Below are positions 32,369 to 42,768 of a stretch of 64,000 bases of DNA, in pieces. A program made the position numbers and the translations under genes. The stretch spans positions 1 through 64,000 of the forward strand of contig NZ_JARVKW010000032.1 of assembly GCF_029813775.1 (NCBI RefSeq), written 5' to 3'. This stretch comes from Streptomyces sp. DH24. Lineage in GTDB: Bacteria; Actinomycetota; Actinomycetes; Streptomycetales; Streptomycetaceae. Numbering within the stretch: position 1 is the first letter of the stretch; every line of letters starts with the position of its first letter. A model generated the notes under the pieces. That model ran no database searches. It worked only from the letters and a program-made list of their open reading frames with translations, and was not told where the DNA came from.

Positions 32369-32812
32369 CACGTCCCCCACGAACCGTGCCCCCGTCGGTA
32401 TGCCGCCGAGCCGTCGCCCGAGGGCCGCCTTTGGTCGAACCACTGTGCTGCGGAACGGAGTTGCAGGTGCCCGAGCAGCCGTCCGGTAGATCGCACCGAG
32501 GGCATCGTACCCGCGCGGTGACGCCCTGCCGAAGGGTGCCGCACAGGCCGTTCGGCGAGGTGGGAGCACATGGGGCGCACGCCGGACGGTGACCCAGGGT
32601 GAGCGTGCGGGGTCCGTCGGCGTCCGGAAAGGGTGCCTGGAAGGTGATGAGGACAGAACGAAGCCCCCGATCACGGGGGAACAACCGGGGGCTTCGCGTC
32701 TGTCGGCGGTCGTCCAGAGACCGCACATTCAGAACGTAAGTCCTGTACGGCCCGCCGGTCAAGCCGAGTTGGGGCACTCGGAGAAGTTCTCCCGACCGGG
32801 CTTTTCACAGTT
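32369..32812. other. 444-bp gap with two hairpins, no gene seen
   Basis: CGAAGCCCCCG (32659-32669) pairs with CGGGGGCTTCG (32686-32696); the loop contains a competing CGGGGG. GCGGTC-N7-GACCGC follows at 32706-32724. The first is probably the terminator of the minus-strand kinase gene that ends at 32813. I find no convincing promoter for the AAA gene. Confidence 0.5.
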
Positions 32813-33478
32813 TCACCACATCGGGTGCGGTCCGTCACCGTGAGTGAAGGGCTGGTCGATGGCCGGTGTCCTCACGGGGCCCGGCAGTACCTCGAATCCC
32901 CGATTTCGCTGCCGTACCAGAAGGTCCGCGAAGGGCCGGGACGGGTCCTGGGCGAAGTGCCGGCGTTCCGCCTCGACCCACCCGGCCCAGAACTCCCGCT
33001 GCTCCTCGCCGTCCCGCTCCCGTCCGCGCCGCCACGCCTCCTCGCGCGGCACCTCCATCCACAGCAGCAGCGCAAGGTGCGGGCGCAGCGCCCGGCGGCC
33101 CGCGCCGACGCCCTCCACGAGGACCACCGGCGCCGGCGGCAGCGCGCGGGGCGGACCGAAGTGCCCGGCCCGCCAGTCGTAGGGGGCGTAGTGCGCGCTC
33201 TCACCGCGGCCGAGCGGCTCGATCACCTGTTCCCGCAGCCGTCCCGTCCAGTCGAACAGCGCGTCGTGGCTGGCGATGTCGTCGAGATGCAGCACCGGGG
33301 CGTCGTCCAGCGCGGCGGCCAACTGCCCGGCGAACGTGGACTTTCCGGAGCCGGCGTGCCCGTCGACGCCGATCAGGCGGACCGGCCCGCAGGACGGCGG
33401 GAGGCGGCGGATCGCGGAGGCGAGAGCGTGAATGGCGGATTCCTGGAGGCGGTACGGGTCGGACGAGGGCCCCAGCAC
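32813..33478 (-). CDS. Uridine-kinase-like P-loop protein
   Basis: About 221 residues. Walker A is LIGVDGHAGSGKSTFAGQLAAAL (Lys46). VLHLDDI is the substrate/Mg segment of the uridine/pantothenate-kinase group, and VVLVEGVGAGRRALRPHLALLLWMEVPREEAWRRGRERD resembles the lid region. The start is uncertain: I use the GTG at 33478, but the frame stays open upstream. The substrate is not determined. Confidence 0.75.
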   Translation of the reverse strand: MLGPSSDPYRLQESAIHALASAIRRLPPSCGPVRLIGVDGHAGSGKSTFAGQLAAALDDAPVLHLDDIASHDALFDWTGRLREQVIEPLGRGESAHYAPYDWRAGHFGPPRALPPAPVVLVEGVGAGRRALRPHLALLLWMEVPREEAWRRGRERDGEEQREFWAGWVEAERRHFAQDPSRPFADLLVRQRNRGFEVLPGPVRTPAIDQPFTHGDGPHPMW

Positions 33479-33674
33479 TGTAACGGCGGGGGCCGGTGCG
33501 GGGCGTGGGCCGGGGCGTGTGCCGCGCGGCAGGTCATGCCACTGGTAGAGGCCAATATTGCTCGGCGTGGCATGGGCCGAAGTGCTGGCCGGACCCGGCG
33601 GCGGGCGTCCATAGTTGGCGCACACCCGTCCAACGGACCTGCCCGACTCCATCACACCTGGGGGTCTTCCGCCC

Positions 33675-35039
33675 ATGAGCAGAGCCGAACAGCCGTCCCG
33701 CCGCACCGTGCTGACCGTCGCCCTCGCCGCGGCGGTCGCCGCCGGCGCGGGCACCGCGGTCGCCGACACGGGCGGCGCCGACGCCGCCGACCCGGGCGGG
33801 GCGCCGGCCCACCCCGTCGACAACCGGGCCTGGACCTCGTACCTCGACTGGCGCGGCGGCACCGCCAAGGGCACGCGTGTCGTCGCCGGCGCCCGCCCCG
33901 GCGTCGCCATCGCGAGCCCCGCCGGAACGGTCGACCACACCGACCCGCACACCGGCACCACCGCCGCCTGGGAGTACGCCACCTGGACGTCCCCCGTCCA
34001 CCGGCTCGCCGTCCCCGCCACCGAGGCCATCGCCTCCTGGAACGCCCACACGCCCGACGGGACCTGGCTCCAGGTCGAGTTGCGGGGCACCTACTCCGAC
34101 GGCACGGACACGCCCTGGTACGTGATGGGCCGCTGGGCCGCGGGGGACAAGGACATCCGGCGGACCTCGGTCGACGACCAGGGCGACGGCAAGAGCAGCG
34201 TGGGGACGGACACCCTCGCCGTGGACGACGCGGCCTCCGGGCTGTGCCTCGTCTCGTACCGGCTGCGGCTCACCCTCTACCGCAGGCCCGGCACGCGGCT
34301 GACGCCCACCGTGTGGCGGCTCGGCGCGATGGGCTCCGACGTTCCCGACCGCTTCACCGTCCCGGCCTCCACGCCCGGCGTGGCCCGGGAACTGGCCGTA
34401 CCGCGCTACTCGCAGGAGATCCACAAGGGCCAGTACCCGGAGTACGACAACGGCGGCGAGGCCTGGTGCAGCCCCACGTCCTCCCAGATGATCATCGAGT
34501 ACTGGGGCGGCCGTCTCACCCCCGAGCAGCTGTCCTGGGTCGACCCGGCCTTCGCCGACCCGCAGGTGTGCCACGCGGCCCGGTACACCTACGACTACCA
34601 GTACGCCGGCTGCGGGAACTGGCCGTTCAACGCCGCCTACGCCGCCACCTTCGACGGCATCCAGGGCGTCGTCACCCGGCTCGGCTCGCTCACCGACGTG
34701 GAGACCCTGATCGCGGCGGGCATCCCGGCCATAACGTCCCAGTCGTTCCGCGCGGAGGAGCTGACCGGGGCGGGCTACGGAACCTCCGGGCACCTGATGA
34801 CCGTGATCGGCTTCACGCCCGACGGCGACGTGATCGCCAACGACCCGGCGTCGCCCAGCAACGAGGCGGTGCGGCGCGTCTACAAGCGGCGCGAGTTCGA
34901 GAACATCTGGCTCCGGACGAAGCGGTACAACGCCAGCGGCAAGGTCGTCTCCGGCACGGGCGGCGTCTGCTACCTGTACTTCCCGGCGCGCCCGACCCCG
35001 CGCCAGCGCGAGGCGCTCGCGGCGGTGGGCGTGCGCTGA
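33675..35039 (+). CDS. Tat-exported C39-like cysteine peptidase
   Basis: 454 residues. The N-terminus (SRRTVLTVALAAAVAAGAG) is a twin-arginine-type signal ending near AVA-D. The C-terminal half is a papain-like C39_2 domain: Cys265 in GEAWCSPTSSQMIIEYWG, His373 in SGHLMTVIGF and Asp390 in IANDPASP. The middle (about 40-220) is a beta-rich region that may bind cell-wall or polysaccharide (inference). A strong terminator follows. Confidence 0.88.
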   Translation: MSRAEQPSRRTVLTVALAAAVAAGAGTAVADTGGADAADPGGAPAHPVDNRAWTSYLDWRGGTAKGTRVVAGARPGVAIASPAGTVDHTDPHTGTTAAWEYATWTSPVHRLAVPATEAIASWNAHTPDGTWLQVELRGTYSDGTDTPWYVMGRWAAGDKDIRRTSVDDQGDGKSSVGTDTLAVDDAASGLCLVSYRLRLTLYRRPGTRLTPTVWRLGAMGSDVPDRFTVPASTPGVARELAVPRYSQEIHKGQYPEYDNGGEAWCSPTSSQMIIEYWGGRLTPEQLSWVDPAFADPQVCHAARYTYDYQYAGCGNWPFNAAYAATFDGIQGVVTRLGSLTDVETLIAAGIPAITSQSFRAEELTGAGYGTSGHLMTVIGFTPDGDVIANDPASPSNEAVRRVYKRREFENIWLRTKRYNASGKVVSGTGGVCYLYFPARPTPRQREALAAVGVR

Positions 35040-35052
35040 TCCCGGCCGCCGC

Positions 35053-35082
35053 AACAGGGCCCCGGTTTCCCGGGGCCCTGTT
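35053..35082 (+). terminator. Terminator of the C39 peptidase gene
   Basis: AACAGGGCCCCGG (35053-35065) and CCGGGGCCCTGTT (35070-35082) form a perfect 13-bp stem with a 4-nt loop. Confidence 0.75.
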
Positions 35083-35128
35083 CCGTGTGACCAACGTCTC
35101 CGCCGCAAAAGCCGCTCACGGTGGCAAG

Positions 35129-35154
35129 GTGGACAGTCCCTGAGGGGAGTCCAC
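35129..35154. promoter_or_regulatory. Inverted repeat before the mini membrane protein
   Basis: GTGGAC (35129-35134) and GTCCAC (35149-35154) flank a 14-bp centre, 26 bp before the ATG at 35181. Confidence 0.25.
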
Positions 35155-35180
35155 TGCACGCCGAACACCAGCGAGAGACC

Positions 35181-35321
35181 ATGACCGCGAACTCAGCCGC
35201 AGCCGTCCGTGTCCGTACCGGCGGCCCCAAGGACGACGGCCCGCAGATCCTGGAGCACGCCATGGGCTGGGTCCTCGTGGTGGTCGTCGCGATGCTCGTC
35301 ACCCAGCTCGGCCTGCTCTGA
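35181..35321 (+). CDS. SCO1431-family mini membrane protein
   Basis: 46 residues. A polar N-terminus (TANSAAAVRVRTGGPKDDGPQILEHAM) is followed by one C-terminal membrane span (GWVLVVVVAMLVTQLGLL). The ATG at 35181 has GCGAGAG upstream. The sequence fits the small family named after S. coelicolor SCO1431, of unknown role. It lies alone between the peptidase terminator and a TetR gene. Confidence 0.75.
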   Translation: MTANSAAAVRVRTGGPKDDGPQILEHAMGWVLVVVVAMLVTQLGLL

Positions 35322-35477
35322 CCGCGTCCGCCGCGGCGCCGGATCCGACGGGTCCGCCGGCGCGTCCGCCGGGCATGTCCTCTCCGGCGGTACTGTCGAA
35401 TCCGCGTCGAACAAGCAGGTGACGCCGGTCTGCCATACTGCGGATTTCCCGCCGCCCGTTGGAGACCAGGGTCGAAA

Positions 35478-36137
35478 TTGAACGTCAGCCAGCAAGGCGC
35501 CGTGCGCCCCCACCGGGCACGCGGCACCGAACGATCCCTGGCGCGCCGTGCCGAACTCATCGCCATAGGCCGGAAGTTGTTCGCCGACACGTCCTACGAC
35601 GCGCTCTCGATGGACGACATCGCCCGGCACGCGCATGTCGCCAAAGGGCTGATCTACTACTACTTCCAGTCCAAGCGCGGCTACTACCTGGCGATCATCC
35701 AGGACGCGGTCGCCGGCCTGGTGGCCCTCGCCGCGAGCGGCGTCGAACTGCCCGCGACGGACCGGGTGTACCGCACCATCGACAGCTACCTGCGCTACGC
35801 CGAGCACAACCAGGCCGCCTACCGCGCGATCGTCAGCGGCGGCGTCGGCTTCGACGCCGAGGTGCACGCCATCCGGGACGGCGTGCGGGAGGCCATCGTC
35901 GCCACCATCGCCGAAGGGGCGTACGGCCGCCGGGACATCGCGCCGCCGGCGCGCATGGGGCTGCTCGGCTGGGTGTGCGCCGTCGAGGGCGCCACCCTCG
36001 ACTGGATCGACCGCCCCGCCCTGCCCCGCGAGACCATGAGCGACCTGCTGGTCAGGATGCTCGGCGGCACCCTGCGCGCCATCGAGGAGCTGGACCCCGC
36101 CCACCCGGCTCCGGAGCCCGCCCGCCGTCACGCATGA
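35478..36137 (+). CDS. TetR-family regulator
   Basis: 219 residues. The N-terminal HTH domain is ERSLARRAELIAIGRKLFADTSYDALSMDDIARHAHVAKGLIYYYFQSKRGYYLAII, a typical TetR signature. The C-terminal ligand domain is not diagnostic. It starts with TTG at 35478. No divergent target is present; it may control genes elsewhere. Confidence 0.9.
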   Translation: MNVSQQGAVRPHRARGTERSLARRAELIAIGRKLFADTSYDALSMDDIARHAHVAKGLIYYYFQSKRGYYLAIIQDAVAGLVALAASGVELPATDRVYRTIDSYLRYAEHNQAAYRAIVSGGVGFDAEVHAIRDGVREAIVATIAEGAYGRRDIAPPARMGLLGWVCAVEGATLDWIDRPALPRETMSDLLVRMLGGTLRAIEELDPAHPAPEPARRHA

Positions 36138-36141
36138 GGAA

Positions 36142-36168
36142 GGGGCGGAAACCGTCGGCCTCCGCCCC
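36142..36168. terminator. Bidirectional terminator between tetR and chitinase genes
   Basis: GGGGCGGA (36142-36149) pairs with TCCGCCCC (36161-36168). It lies in the 51-bp gap between two converging genes. Confidence 0.65.
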
Positions 36169-36188
36169 CAACCGCTCCCCGCTGTCGC

Positions 36189-37430
<1,242 letters not shown>

Positions 37431-37504
37431 CGGGTGTCACCTCGTGGGGGAGAGGGGAACACGCGCCGATTGACATGGACGCGTTGAAGCGATTGCGCAG
37501 CGAA

Positions 37505-37546
37505 ACCGTAGGAGGACTAGACCACTCGCGTCAATGGTGCGGACCA
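37505..37546 (-). promoter_or_regulatory. Chitinase promoter with 12-bp direct repeats
   Basis: Minus strand: TGGTCCGCACCA (37546-37535), -35 TTGACG (37534-37529), TGGTCTAGTCCT (37524-37513) and -10 TACGGT (37510-37505). The repeats match TGGTCCAGACCT, the element known to mediate chitin induction and glucose repression; the second also resembles a DasR half-site. The rest of the 381-bp gap (37431-37811) is the 74-nt chitinase leader and the acyl-CoA dehydrogenase upstream region, where I recognise nothing firm. Confidence 0.8.
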
Positions 37547-37811
37547 AGTCCGTCCGCTTGCCCCCGGCGGATCAGCGGGACCGGGCCTCCCGGGCGATGG
37601 CCCCGCGGCGCTGTTGGCGATATCTTGAAGTAAGCGGTCGTTAACTGGTGACTGGCAGTCTGTGATCAGGCATACTCACAGCGCACAGCCGCTGGTCAGC
37701 CGCTTCCGAGACCCGGAGGTGGGACCTCGGCCGAGCATCGGAATGACCTGGCGGAGCGGCCCCACCTAAGGCGCATCCGTCGATGTGCCCGACAGGGAGG
37801 AGAGCGTCGCC

Positions 37812-38984
37812 ATGCCCGACCGCGCCCCGCAGCCGGTGGACCGGCAACTGCCCACGGACGAGGCCCGGGACCTGATCTCGCTGGTCCGCGACATCGCCCA
37901 GCGGGAGATCGCCCCGAAGGTGGCCGAGGAGGAGGACGCCGGCCGCTTCCCGCGCGAGGTCTTCACCCTGCTCTCCGAATCCGGTCTGCTCGGCCTGCCC
38001 TACGACTCCGAGTACGGCGGCGGCGACCAGCCGTACGAGGTCTACCTCCAGGTCCTGGAGGAGCTCGCCGCCGCCCGCCTGACCGTCGGCCTCGGCGCCA
38101 GCGTCCACACCCTCGCCTCCTACGGCCTGGCGTCCTACGGCACCAAGGAGCAGCAGGTCGAGCATCTGCCCGCGATGCTGGGTGGCGGTCTGCTCGGCGC
38201 CTACTGCCTCTCCGAGCCGTCCTCCGGCTCGGACGCGGCCTCCCTGCGCACCAAGGCCGTCCGGGACGGCGACGAGTGGGTGATCACCGGCACCAAGGCC
38301 TGGATCACGCACGGCGGCATCGCCGACTTCTACACCGTCATGGCCCGCACCGGCGAGGACGGCCCGCGCGGCATCACGGCGTTCCTGGTGCCGGGCGACG
38401 CGGAGGGCCTGAGCGCCGCCGCGCCGGAGAAGAAGATGGGCATGAAGGGCTCGCCCACCGCGCAGGTCCACTTCGACGGCGTGCGCGTGTCCGACGACCG
38501 GCGCCTCGGCGAAGAGGGCCAGGGCTTCGCGATCGCCCTGTCCGCGCTGGACTCCGGCCGGCTCGGCATCGCGGCCTGCGCGATCGGCGTGGCCCAGGCG
38601 GCCCTCGACGAGGCCGTCACGTACGCCACCGAGCGCCGGCAGTTCAACCGGCCCATCGCCGACTTCCAGGGCCTGCGCTTCATGCTCGCCGACATGGCGA
38701 CCCGGATCGAGGCGGGCCGCGCCCTGTACCTGGCGGCTGCGCGGCTGCGCGACGCCGGGCGGCCCTTCTCGAAGCAGGCGGCCATGGCCAAGCTGCACTG
38801 CACCGACACGGCCATGCAGGTCACCACGGACGCCGTGCAGATCCTCGGCGGCTACGGCTACACCGCCGACTTCCCGGCCGAGCGCTACATGCGCGAGGCC
38901 AAGGTGCTCCAGATCGTGGAGGGCACCAACCAGATCCAGCGGATGGTCATCGCCCGTCACCTCGTGGGTCCGGAGACCCGTTGA
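37812..38984 (+). CDS. Acyl-CoA dehydrogenase
   Basis: 390 residues, full length. FAD/substrate motifs are CLSEPSSGSDAASLRTKAV and VITGTKAWITHGG. The C-terminal signature is VQILGGYGYTADFPAERYMREAKVLQIVEGTNQIQRMVIARHL, with the usual Glu in VEGTNQI. GGAGGAG lies 8 nt before the ATG at 37812; a GTG at 37785 is less likely. No electron-transfer flavoprotein genes are adjacent. The 3' end overlaps the convergent small gene by 38 bp. Confidence 0.9.
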   Translation: MPDRAPQPVDRQLPTDEARDLISLVRDIAQREIAPKVAEEEDAGRFPREVFTLLSESGLLGLPYDSEYGGGDQPYEVYLQVLEELAAARLTVGLGASVHTLASYGLASYGTKEQQVEHLPAMLGGGLLGAYCLSEPSSGSDAASLRTKAVRDGDEWVITGTKAWITHGGIADFYTVMARTGEDGPRGITAFLVPGDAEGLSAAAPEKKMGMKGSPTAQVHFDGVRVSDDRRLGEEGQGFAIALSALDSGRLGIAACAIGVAQAALDEAVTYATERRQFNRPIADFQGLRFMLADMATRIEAGRALYLAAARLRDAGRPFSKQAAMAKLHCTDTAMQVTTDAVQILGGYGYTADFPAERYMREAKVLQIVEGTNQIQRMVIARHLVGPETR

Positions 38985-39195
38985 ACTGAGCGAGGCCGCG
39001 CAGGGGCGCCGCGAGCCGCACCCACTCCGGGTCGTGGTGCCCCGGCAGGGTGCGGCCGCGGTCGGCCCACGTGCGCATCATGTCGCGGTAGATGGGCGGG
39101 TCCGGAATCTGCGGAGGGCTGAGCGGAACCGATCCTGCGGGCGGCGGGACGAACACGCGGCGCGGACGCCCGGCTGCCGAATGCGTGTGGGTCAT
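38947..39195 (-). CDS. Small conserved-looking protein of unknown function
   Basis: 82 residues, Pro/Arg-rich: RRVFVPPPAGSVPLSPPQ, then IYRDMMRTWADRGRTLPG and DPEWVRLAA. Codon use is coding-like. The ribosome binding site is poor, so it may be read with the upstream minus-strand gene at 39345-39782. The end overlaps the acyl-CoA dehydrogenase gene. I do not recognise a domain. Confidence 0.5.
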   Translation of the reverse strand: MTHTHSAAGRPRRVFVPPPAGSVPLSPPQIPDPPIYRDMMRTWADRGRTLPGHHDPEWVRLAAPLRGLAQFNGSPDPRGDGR

Positions 39196-39294
39196 ACCTG
39201 GGCAACGCGATCCCGGGCGGGCAGGTCACCGGCCGGTGGTATCGAGTGTGAGTTCACCGCCGCCCGGGATGTGGTGACGACGCGCCACTCAGGG

Positions 39295-39309
39295 TTGACG
39301 CGCCGTCAA
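39295..39309. promoter_or_regulatory. Short palindrome between two small minus-strand genes
   Basis: TTGACG-CGC-CGTCAA is a perfect inverted repeat about 100 bp upstream of the small gene ending at 39195. Confidence 0.25.
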
Positions 39310-39344
39310 TTCCTCGCCGGACCCAGCGGCTTGGGCCGCTCGCC

Positions 39345-39782
39345 TCAGGCGGCGTGGCGGCGCATCGTCGGCACGCGCATCGGGCGCGAGCCCGGGCCGC
39401 CGACGTGCGAGAACGGCTGCTTGCGCCAGTCGAGCCCCTGCGGGAGCGTCAACAGCAGGGCGGTGTCCTGCTCCTGGGGCTCGACGGACTCGTCCGCGGG
39501 GCGGGCCTCGGTGGCGCGCCGGCCCGTACCGGCGCAGACCGTGAGGCCGAACGGGTTCCACGGCGTGGCGCACAGCGCGTGCTCCGGCAGGACCTCCTCG
39601 TCCGCCAGCAGCGCGATGGGCTGCGCGCAGTCCGGGCAGATCACCCGGTACATCTCGAAGGTGTCGTACGTGTCGGGTTCCTCGTCGTCGAAGGCGTCGG
39701 GTTCGACACCCTCCGGCTCGGGTTCGACGACGGGCTGCCGGCGCGTGGGCGCGATACGACCAGGGCGCTTAAGACTCTGCAT
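39345..39782 (-). CDS. Hypothetical protein with a CxxC zinc-like motif
   Basis: 145 residues. A basic N-terminus and an acidic linker (PEPEGVEPDAFDDEEPDTYD) precede YRVICPDCAQPIALLADEEVLPEHALC. Cys residues in CPDC and HALC could form a small zinc knuckle. The C-terminal half is polar. GGGGGAG stands before the ATG at 39782. Function unknown. Confidence 0.7.
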   Translation of the reverse strand: MQSLKRPGRIAPTRRQPVVEPEPEGVEPDAFDDEEPDTYDTFEMYRVICPDCAQPIALLADEEVLPEHALCATPWNPFGLTVCAGTGRRATEARPADESVEPQEQDTALLLTLPQGLDWRKQPFSHVGGPGSRPMRVPTMRRHAA

Positions 39783-40049
39783 GGGATTCTCCCCCTCGGG
39801 CTGGGCCGTGAAGGCACTGCGGCCTCGACCACAGCAAGCACTTCCCGTCCGCTCTCGCGGGTAATCACGAGAACATCACGGAGACGGTTCCTGGCCTGTG
39901 GCGTTCGTCACATGCCACTCGCAGGTGCCCGCCGGGACGCGATCTCCGCCCTCCGCCGGCACCGCGACCGACGCGCGGTCGGGCCGCCGCCGACATCACG
40001 AACCGGGTATGACCTGGCCGCTCAGGTGTCCCGGAGATCAAGCGCACTG

Positions 40050-40055
40050 TAGGTT
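40050..40055 (+). promoter_or_regulatory. Candidate -10 box for the second Lrp gene, near-leaderless
   Basis: TAGGTT ends 8 nt before the ATG at 40064, placing the transcription start at or next to the start codon. No convincing -35. Confidence 0.35.
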
Positions 40056-40063
40056 CTTGCGCC

Positions 40064-40504
40064 ATGGAGGAGCTGGACCGTCAGATCGTGCAGCTGCTCG
40101 TCACGGACGGGCGGATGAGCTACACAGACCTGGGCAAGGCCACGGGCCTGTCCACGTCGGCGGTGCACCAGCGGGTGCGCCGCCTGGAACAGCGCGGCGT
40201 CATCCGCGGCTACACCGCGGTCGTCGACCCCGAGGCCGTCGGGCTGCCCCTCACCGCCTTCATCTCGGTGAAACCGTTCGACCCCAGCGCCCCCGACGAC
40301 ATCGCCGAACGGCTCGCCGGAGTCCCGGAGATCGAGGCGTGCCACAGCGTCGCTGGCGAGGAGAACTACATCCTCAAGGTGCGCGTGGCCACGCCGCACG
40401 AGCTGGAGGAACTGCTGGCCCGGCTGCGGTCCCTGGCGGGGGTGTCGACCCGGACGACGGTCGTCCTGTCGACGGCGTACGAGGCCAGGCCCCCGCGCGT
40501 CTGA
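40064..40504 (+). CDS. Lrp/AsnC-family regulator
   Basis: 146 residues. The HTH is MEELDRQIVQLLVTDGRMSYTDLGKATGLSTSAVHQRVRRLEQRGVIRGYTAVVD, followed by the RAM-type domain (AFISVKPFDPSAPDDIAERL, HSVAGEENYILKVRVATPHELEELL). It differs from the Lrp protein at 11299 and is not adjacent to a permease. The amidohydrolase gene 69 bp downstream is its nearest possible partner. Confidence 0.9.
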   Translation: MEELDRQIVQLLVTDGRMSYTDLGKATGLSTSAVHQRVRRLEQRGVIRGYTAVVDPEAVGLPLTAFISVKPFDPSAPDDIAERLAGVPEIEACHSVAGEENYILKVRVATPHELEELLARLRSLAGVSTRTTVVLSTAYEARPPRV

Positions 40505-40573
40505 CCGCCGGGCGCCCGGCGCGCGCCGGACCTGCGTTCCGGTGCGCGCGGGCCAGGCGCGACACTGTCCGTC

Positions 40574-42187
40574 ATGAGTGAACGCACCGCCCCGCCGAAG
40601 ACCGTCCTGCTCCGCCGCGGAGAGGTCCACAGCCCCGCCGACCCCTTCGCGACCGCGATGGTCGTGGAGCGCGGCCAGGTCGCCTGGGTCGGCTCCGAGG
40701 GCGCCGCCGACGCCTTCGCGGACGGCGTCGACGAGGTGATCGACCTCGACGGGGCGCTCGTCACGCCCGCGTTCACCGACGCCCACGTGCACACGACGTC
40801 CACCGGACTGGCCCTGACCGGCCTCGACCTGTCCGGCGCCGCGACGCGCGAGGAGGCCCTGGACCTCGTACGCGCCTTCGCCGCCGCCCGCCCCGCCGAC
40901 CGGGTCCTCCTCGGGCACGGCTGGGACGCCTCGCGCTGGCCCGGCGGGCAGCCGCCGACACGGGCGGAACTCGACGCGGCCACCGGCGGCCGGCCCCTCT
41001 ACCTGAGCCGCATCGACGTGCACTCCGCCGTCGTCACCACCGCCCTGCTCGACCTCGTCCCCGGCGGCGTGCCCCGCGAGGACGGCCCGCTCACCGCCGA
41101 CGCGCACCACGCCGTCCGCGCCGCCGCCCTCGCCGCCATCACCCCCGCGCAGCGCGCCGAGGCCCAGCGCACGACCCTCGCGCACGCCGCCTCGCTGGGC
41201 ATCGGCACCCTCCACGAGTGCGCGGGGCCGGAGATCTCCTCCGAGGACGACCTGGCGGGCCTGCTGCGGCTGGCCGCCGAGGAGCCGGGGCCGCGGGTCG
41301 TCGGCTACTGGGCCGAGCACGGCGAGGAGGGCATCGCCCGAGCCCGCGCGCTGGGCGCGGCCGGTGCCGCCGGCGACCTGTTCGTCGACGGCGCCCTCGG
41401 CTCGCACACCGCCTGCCTGCACCGCCCGTACGCCGACGCGGGCCACACCGGCACCGCCTACCTGGACGCCGCCGCCGTCGCCGCCCACGTGGTCGCCTGC
41501 ACCGAGGCGGGCCTCCAAGCCGGGTTCCACGCGATCGGCGACGCCGCCGTCACCGCCGTCGTCGAGGGCGTGCGCGCCGCCGCCGACAAGGTGGGCCCAG
41601 CCCGCGTCCGCGCCGCCCGGCACCGCGTCGAACACGCCGAGATGCTCACCCCGGACACCGTCGCGGCCTTCGCCGAACTCGGCCTGACCGCCTCCGTGCA
41701 GCCCGCGTTCGACGCGCTGTGGGGCGGCGAGGACGGCATGTACGCCCAGCGGCTCGGCGCCGAGCGGGCCCGCACCCTGAACCCGTTCGCGGCCCTGCTG
41801 AAGGCAGGTGTCCCGCTCGCCTTCGGCTCCGACAGCCCGGTCACCCCGCTGGACCCGTGGGGCACGGTGCGCGCCGCTGCCTTCCACCGCACGCCCGAGC
41901 ACCGGGTTTCCGTGCGCGCCGCGTTCACCGCGCATACGCGGGGCGGCTGGCGGGCGGTCGGACGGGACGACGCGGGTGTCCTGGTGCCGGGCGCGCCCGC
42001 GGACTACGCCGTGTGGCGCACCGGGGAACTGGTCGTGCAGGCCCCCGACGACCGCGTCGCGCGCTGGTCCACCGACCCGCGTTCGGGCACCCCCGGCCTG
42101 CCCGACCTCACGCCGGGCCGCGACCTCCCCGTCTGTCTGCGCACCGTGGTGGACGGGCGGACGGTCTACGTACGGCCGGGCGAGTGA
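40574..42187 (+). CDS. YtcJ-like metal-dependent amidohydrolase
   Basis: 537 residues. Metal-binding motifs of the amidohydrolase superfamily are FTDAHVHTTSTGL (HxH), GFHAIGDAA, RHRVEHAEML and FGSDSPVTPLDPW (final Asp). The composition is the Amidohydro_3/YtcJ type with the metal site in a TIM barrel and flanking beta sandwich. The natural substrate is unknown. Probably cotranscribed with the upstream lrp gene. Confidence 0.88.
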   Translation: MSERTAPPKTVLLRRGEVHSPADPFATAMVVERGQVAWVGSEGAADAFADGVDEVIDLDGALVTPAFTDAHVHTTSTGLALTGLDLSGAATREEALDLVRAFAAARPADRVLLGHGWDASRWPGGQPPTRAELDAATGGRPLYLSRIDVHSAVVTTALLDLVPGGVPREDGPLTADAHHAVRAAALAAITPAQRAEAQRTTLAHAASLGIGTLHECAGPEISSEDDLAGLLRLAAEEPGPRVVGYWAEHGEEGIARARALGAAGAAGDLFVDGALGSHTACLHRPYADAGHTGTAYLDAAAVAAHVVACTEAGLQAGFHAIGDAAVTAVVEGVRAAADKVGPARVRAARHRVEHAEMLTPDTVAAFAELGLTASVQPAFDALWGGEDGMYAQRLGAERARTLNPFAALLKAGVPLAFGSDSPVTPLDPWGTVRAAAFHRTPEHRVSVRAAFTAHTRGGWRAVGRDDAGVLVPGAPADYAVWRTGELVVQAPDDRVARWSTDPRSGTPGLPDLTPGRDLPVCLRTVVDGRTVYVRPGE

Positions 42188-42768
42188 TCTACGGCGCCGC
42201 CCGGCCGCGGACGGCCGGCCGGGCGCCCGTCGCGCGACCTGCGCATCCTCGGGGCTGACCAGGCCTTCGGCCGGTGAACCGCAGGTCAAACGGCTGTTGA
42301 CAGGCGGCGGCCGAGGGCCGGTAGGTTCTGGCGGGTCCACCACCGGACGCCCCACCGGGGAACCTCCGCGCACGCGTCGCGGCGCACCGCTGGGTCAGGG
42401 ACGGTGTGCCGCCGCACCGGGGCACCGCCACTGGGAGCCAGGCTCAGCGCAGGCACGGCGACGAGGAACGTTCCGGCCGGTCGGGGAGGTGTGACCCGGG
42501 TGGGGCCCGGGCGCTCAGTAGACAACGGCTTTCGGACGATCCGCAGCCAGCGGGTCCCAGGTCGGCCCGAAGGGCGCCGGGCCCCCATCCGCCGCACGGC
42601 GGCCCTGCGAACCCTCCGGGCGGCCCGGGCGGGCCCTGATCCGTCGCCCGAACCCGGGCGCCTACCCGGCGCTTGCCGAATCCACACCCCCAGGCCTCCG
42701 TGCCGTCGCGTCGGCGCAGGCCGGGACCACTATGGTGGTCCCCTGCGTACGGACATGAAGGGGCAGCA
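42188..42768 (+). other. 581-bp gap: long leader or RNA candidate before ppm1
   Basis: A near-consensus promoter, TTGACA (42297-42302) and TAGGTT (42322-42327) with 19-bp spacing, would start a transcript about 440 nt upstream of ppm1. The segment is rich in short inverted repeats. A palindrome GGGACCAC-TATG-GTGGTCCC (42723-42742) sits 26 bp before the start codon. No coding frame has coding-like codon use on either strand. Confidence 0.45.

Noticed and set aside
42334..42480. Cobalamin riboswitch before ppm1
   Set aside because: Only short boxes match (CCGCCACTG, GGGAGCCAGG); the full conserved order and a B12-related downstream gene are missing, so it is kept only as an unclassified leader.
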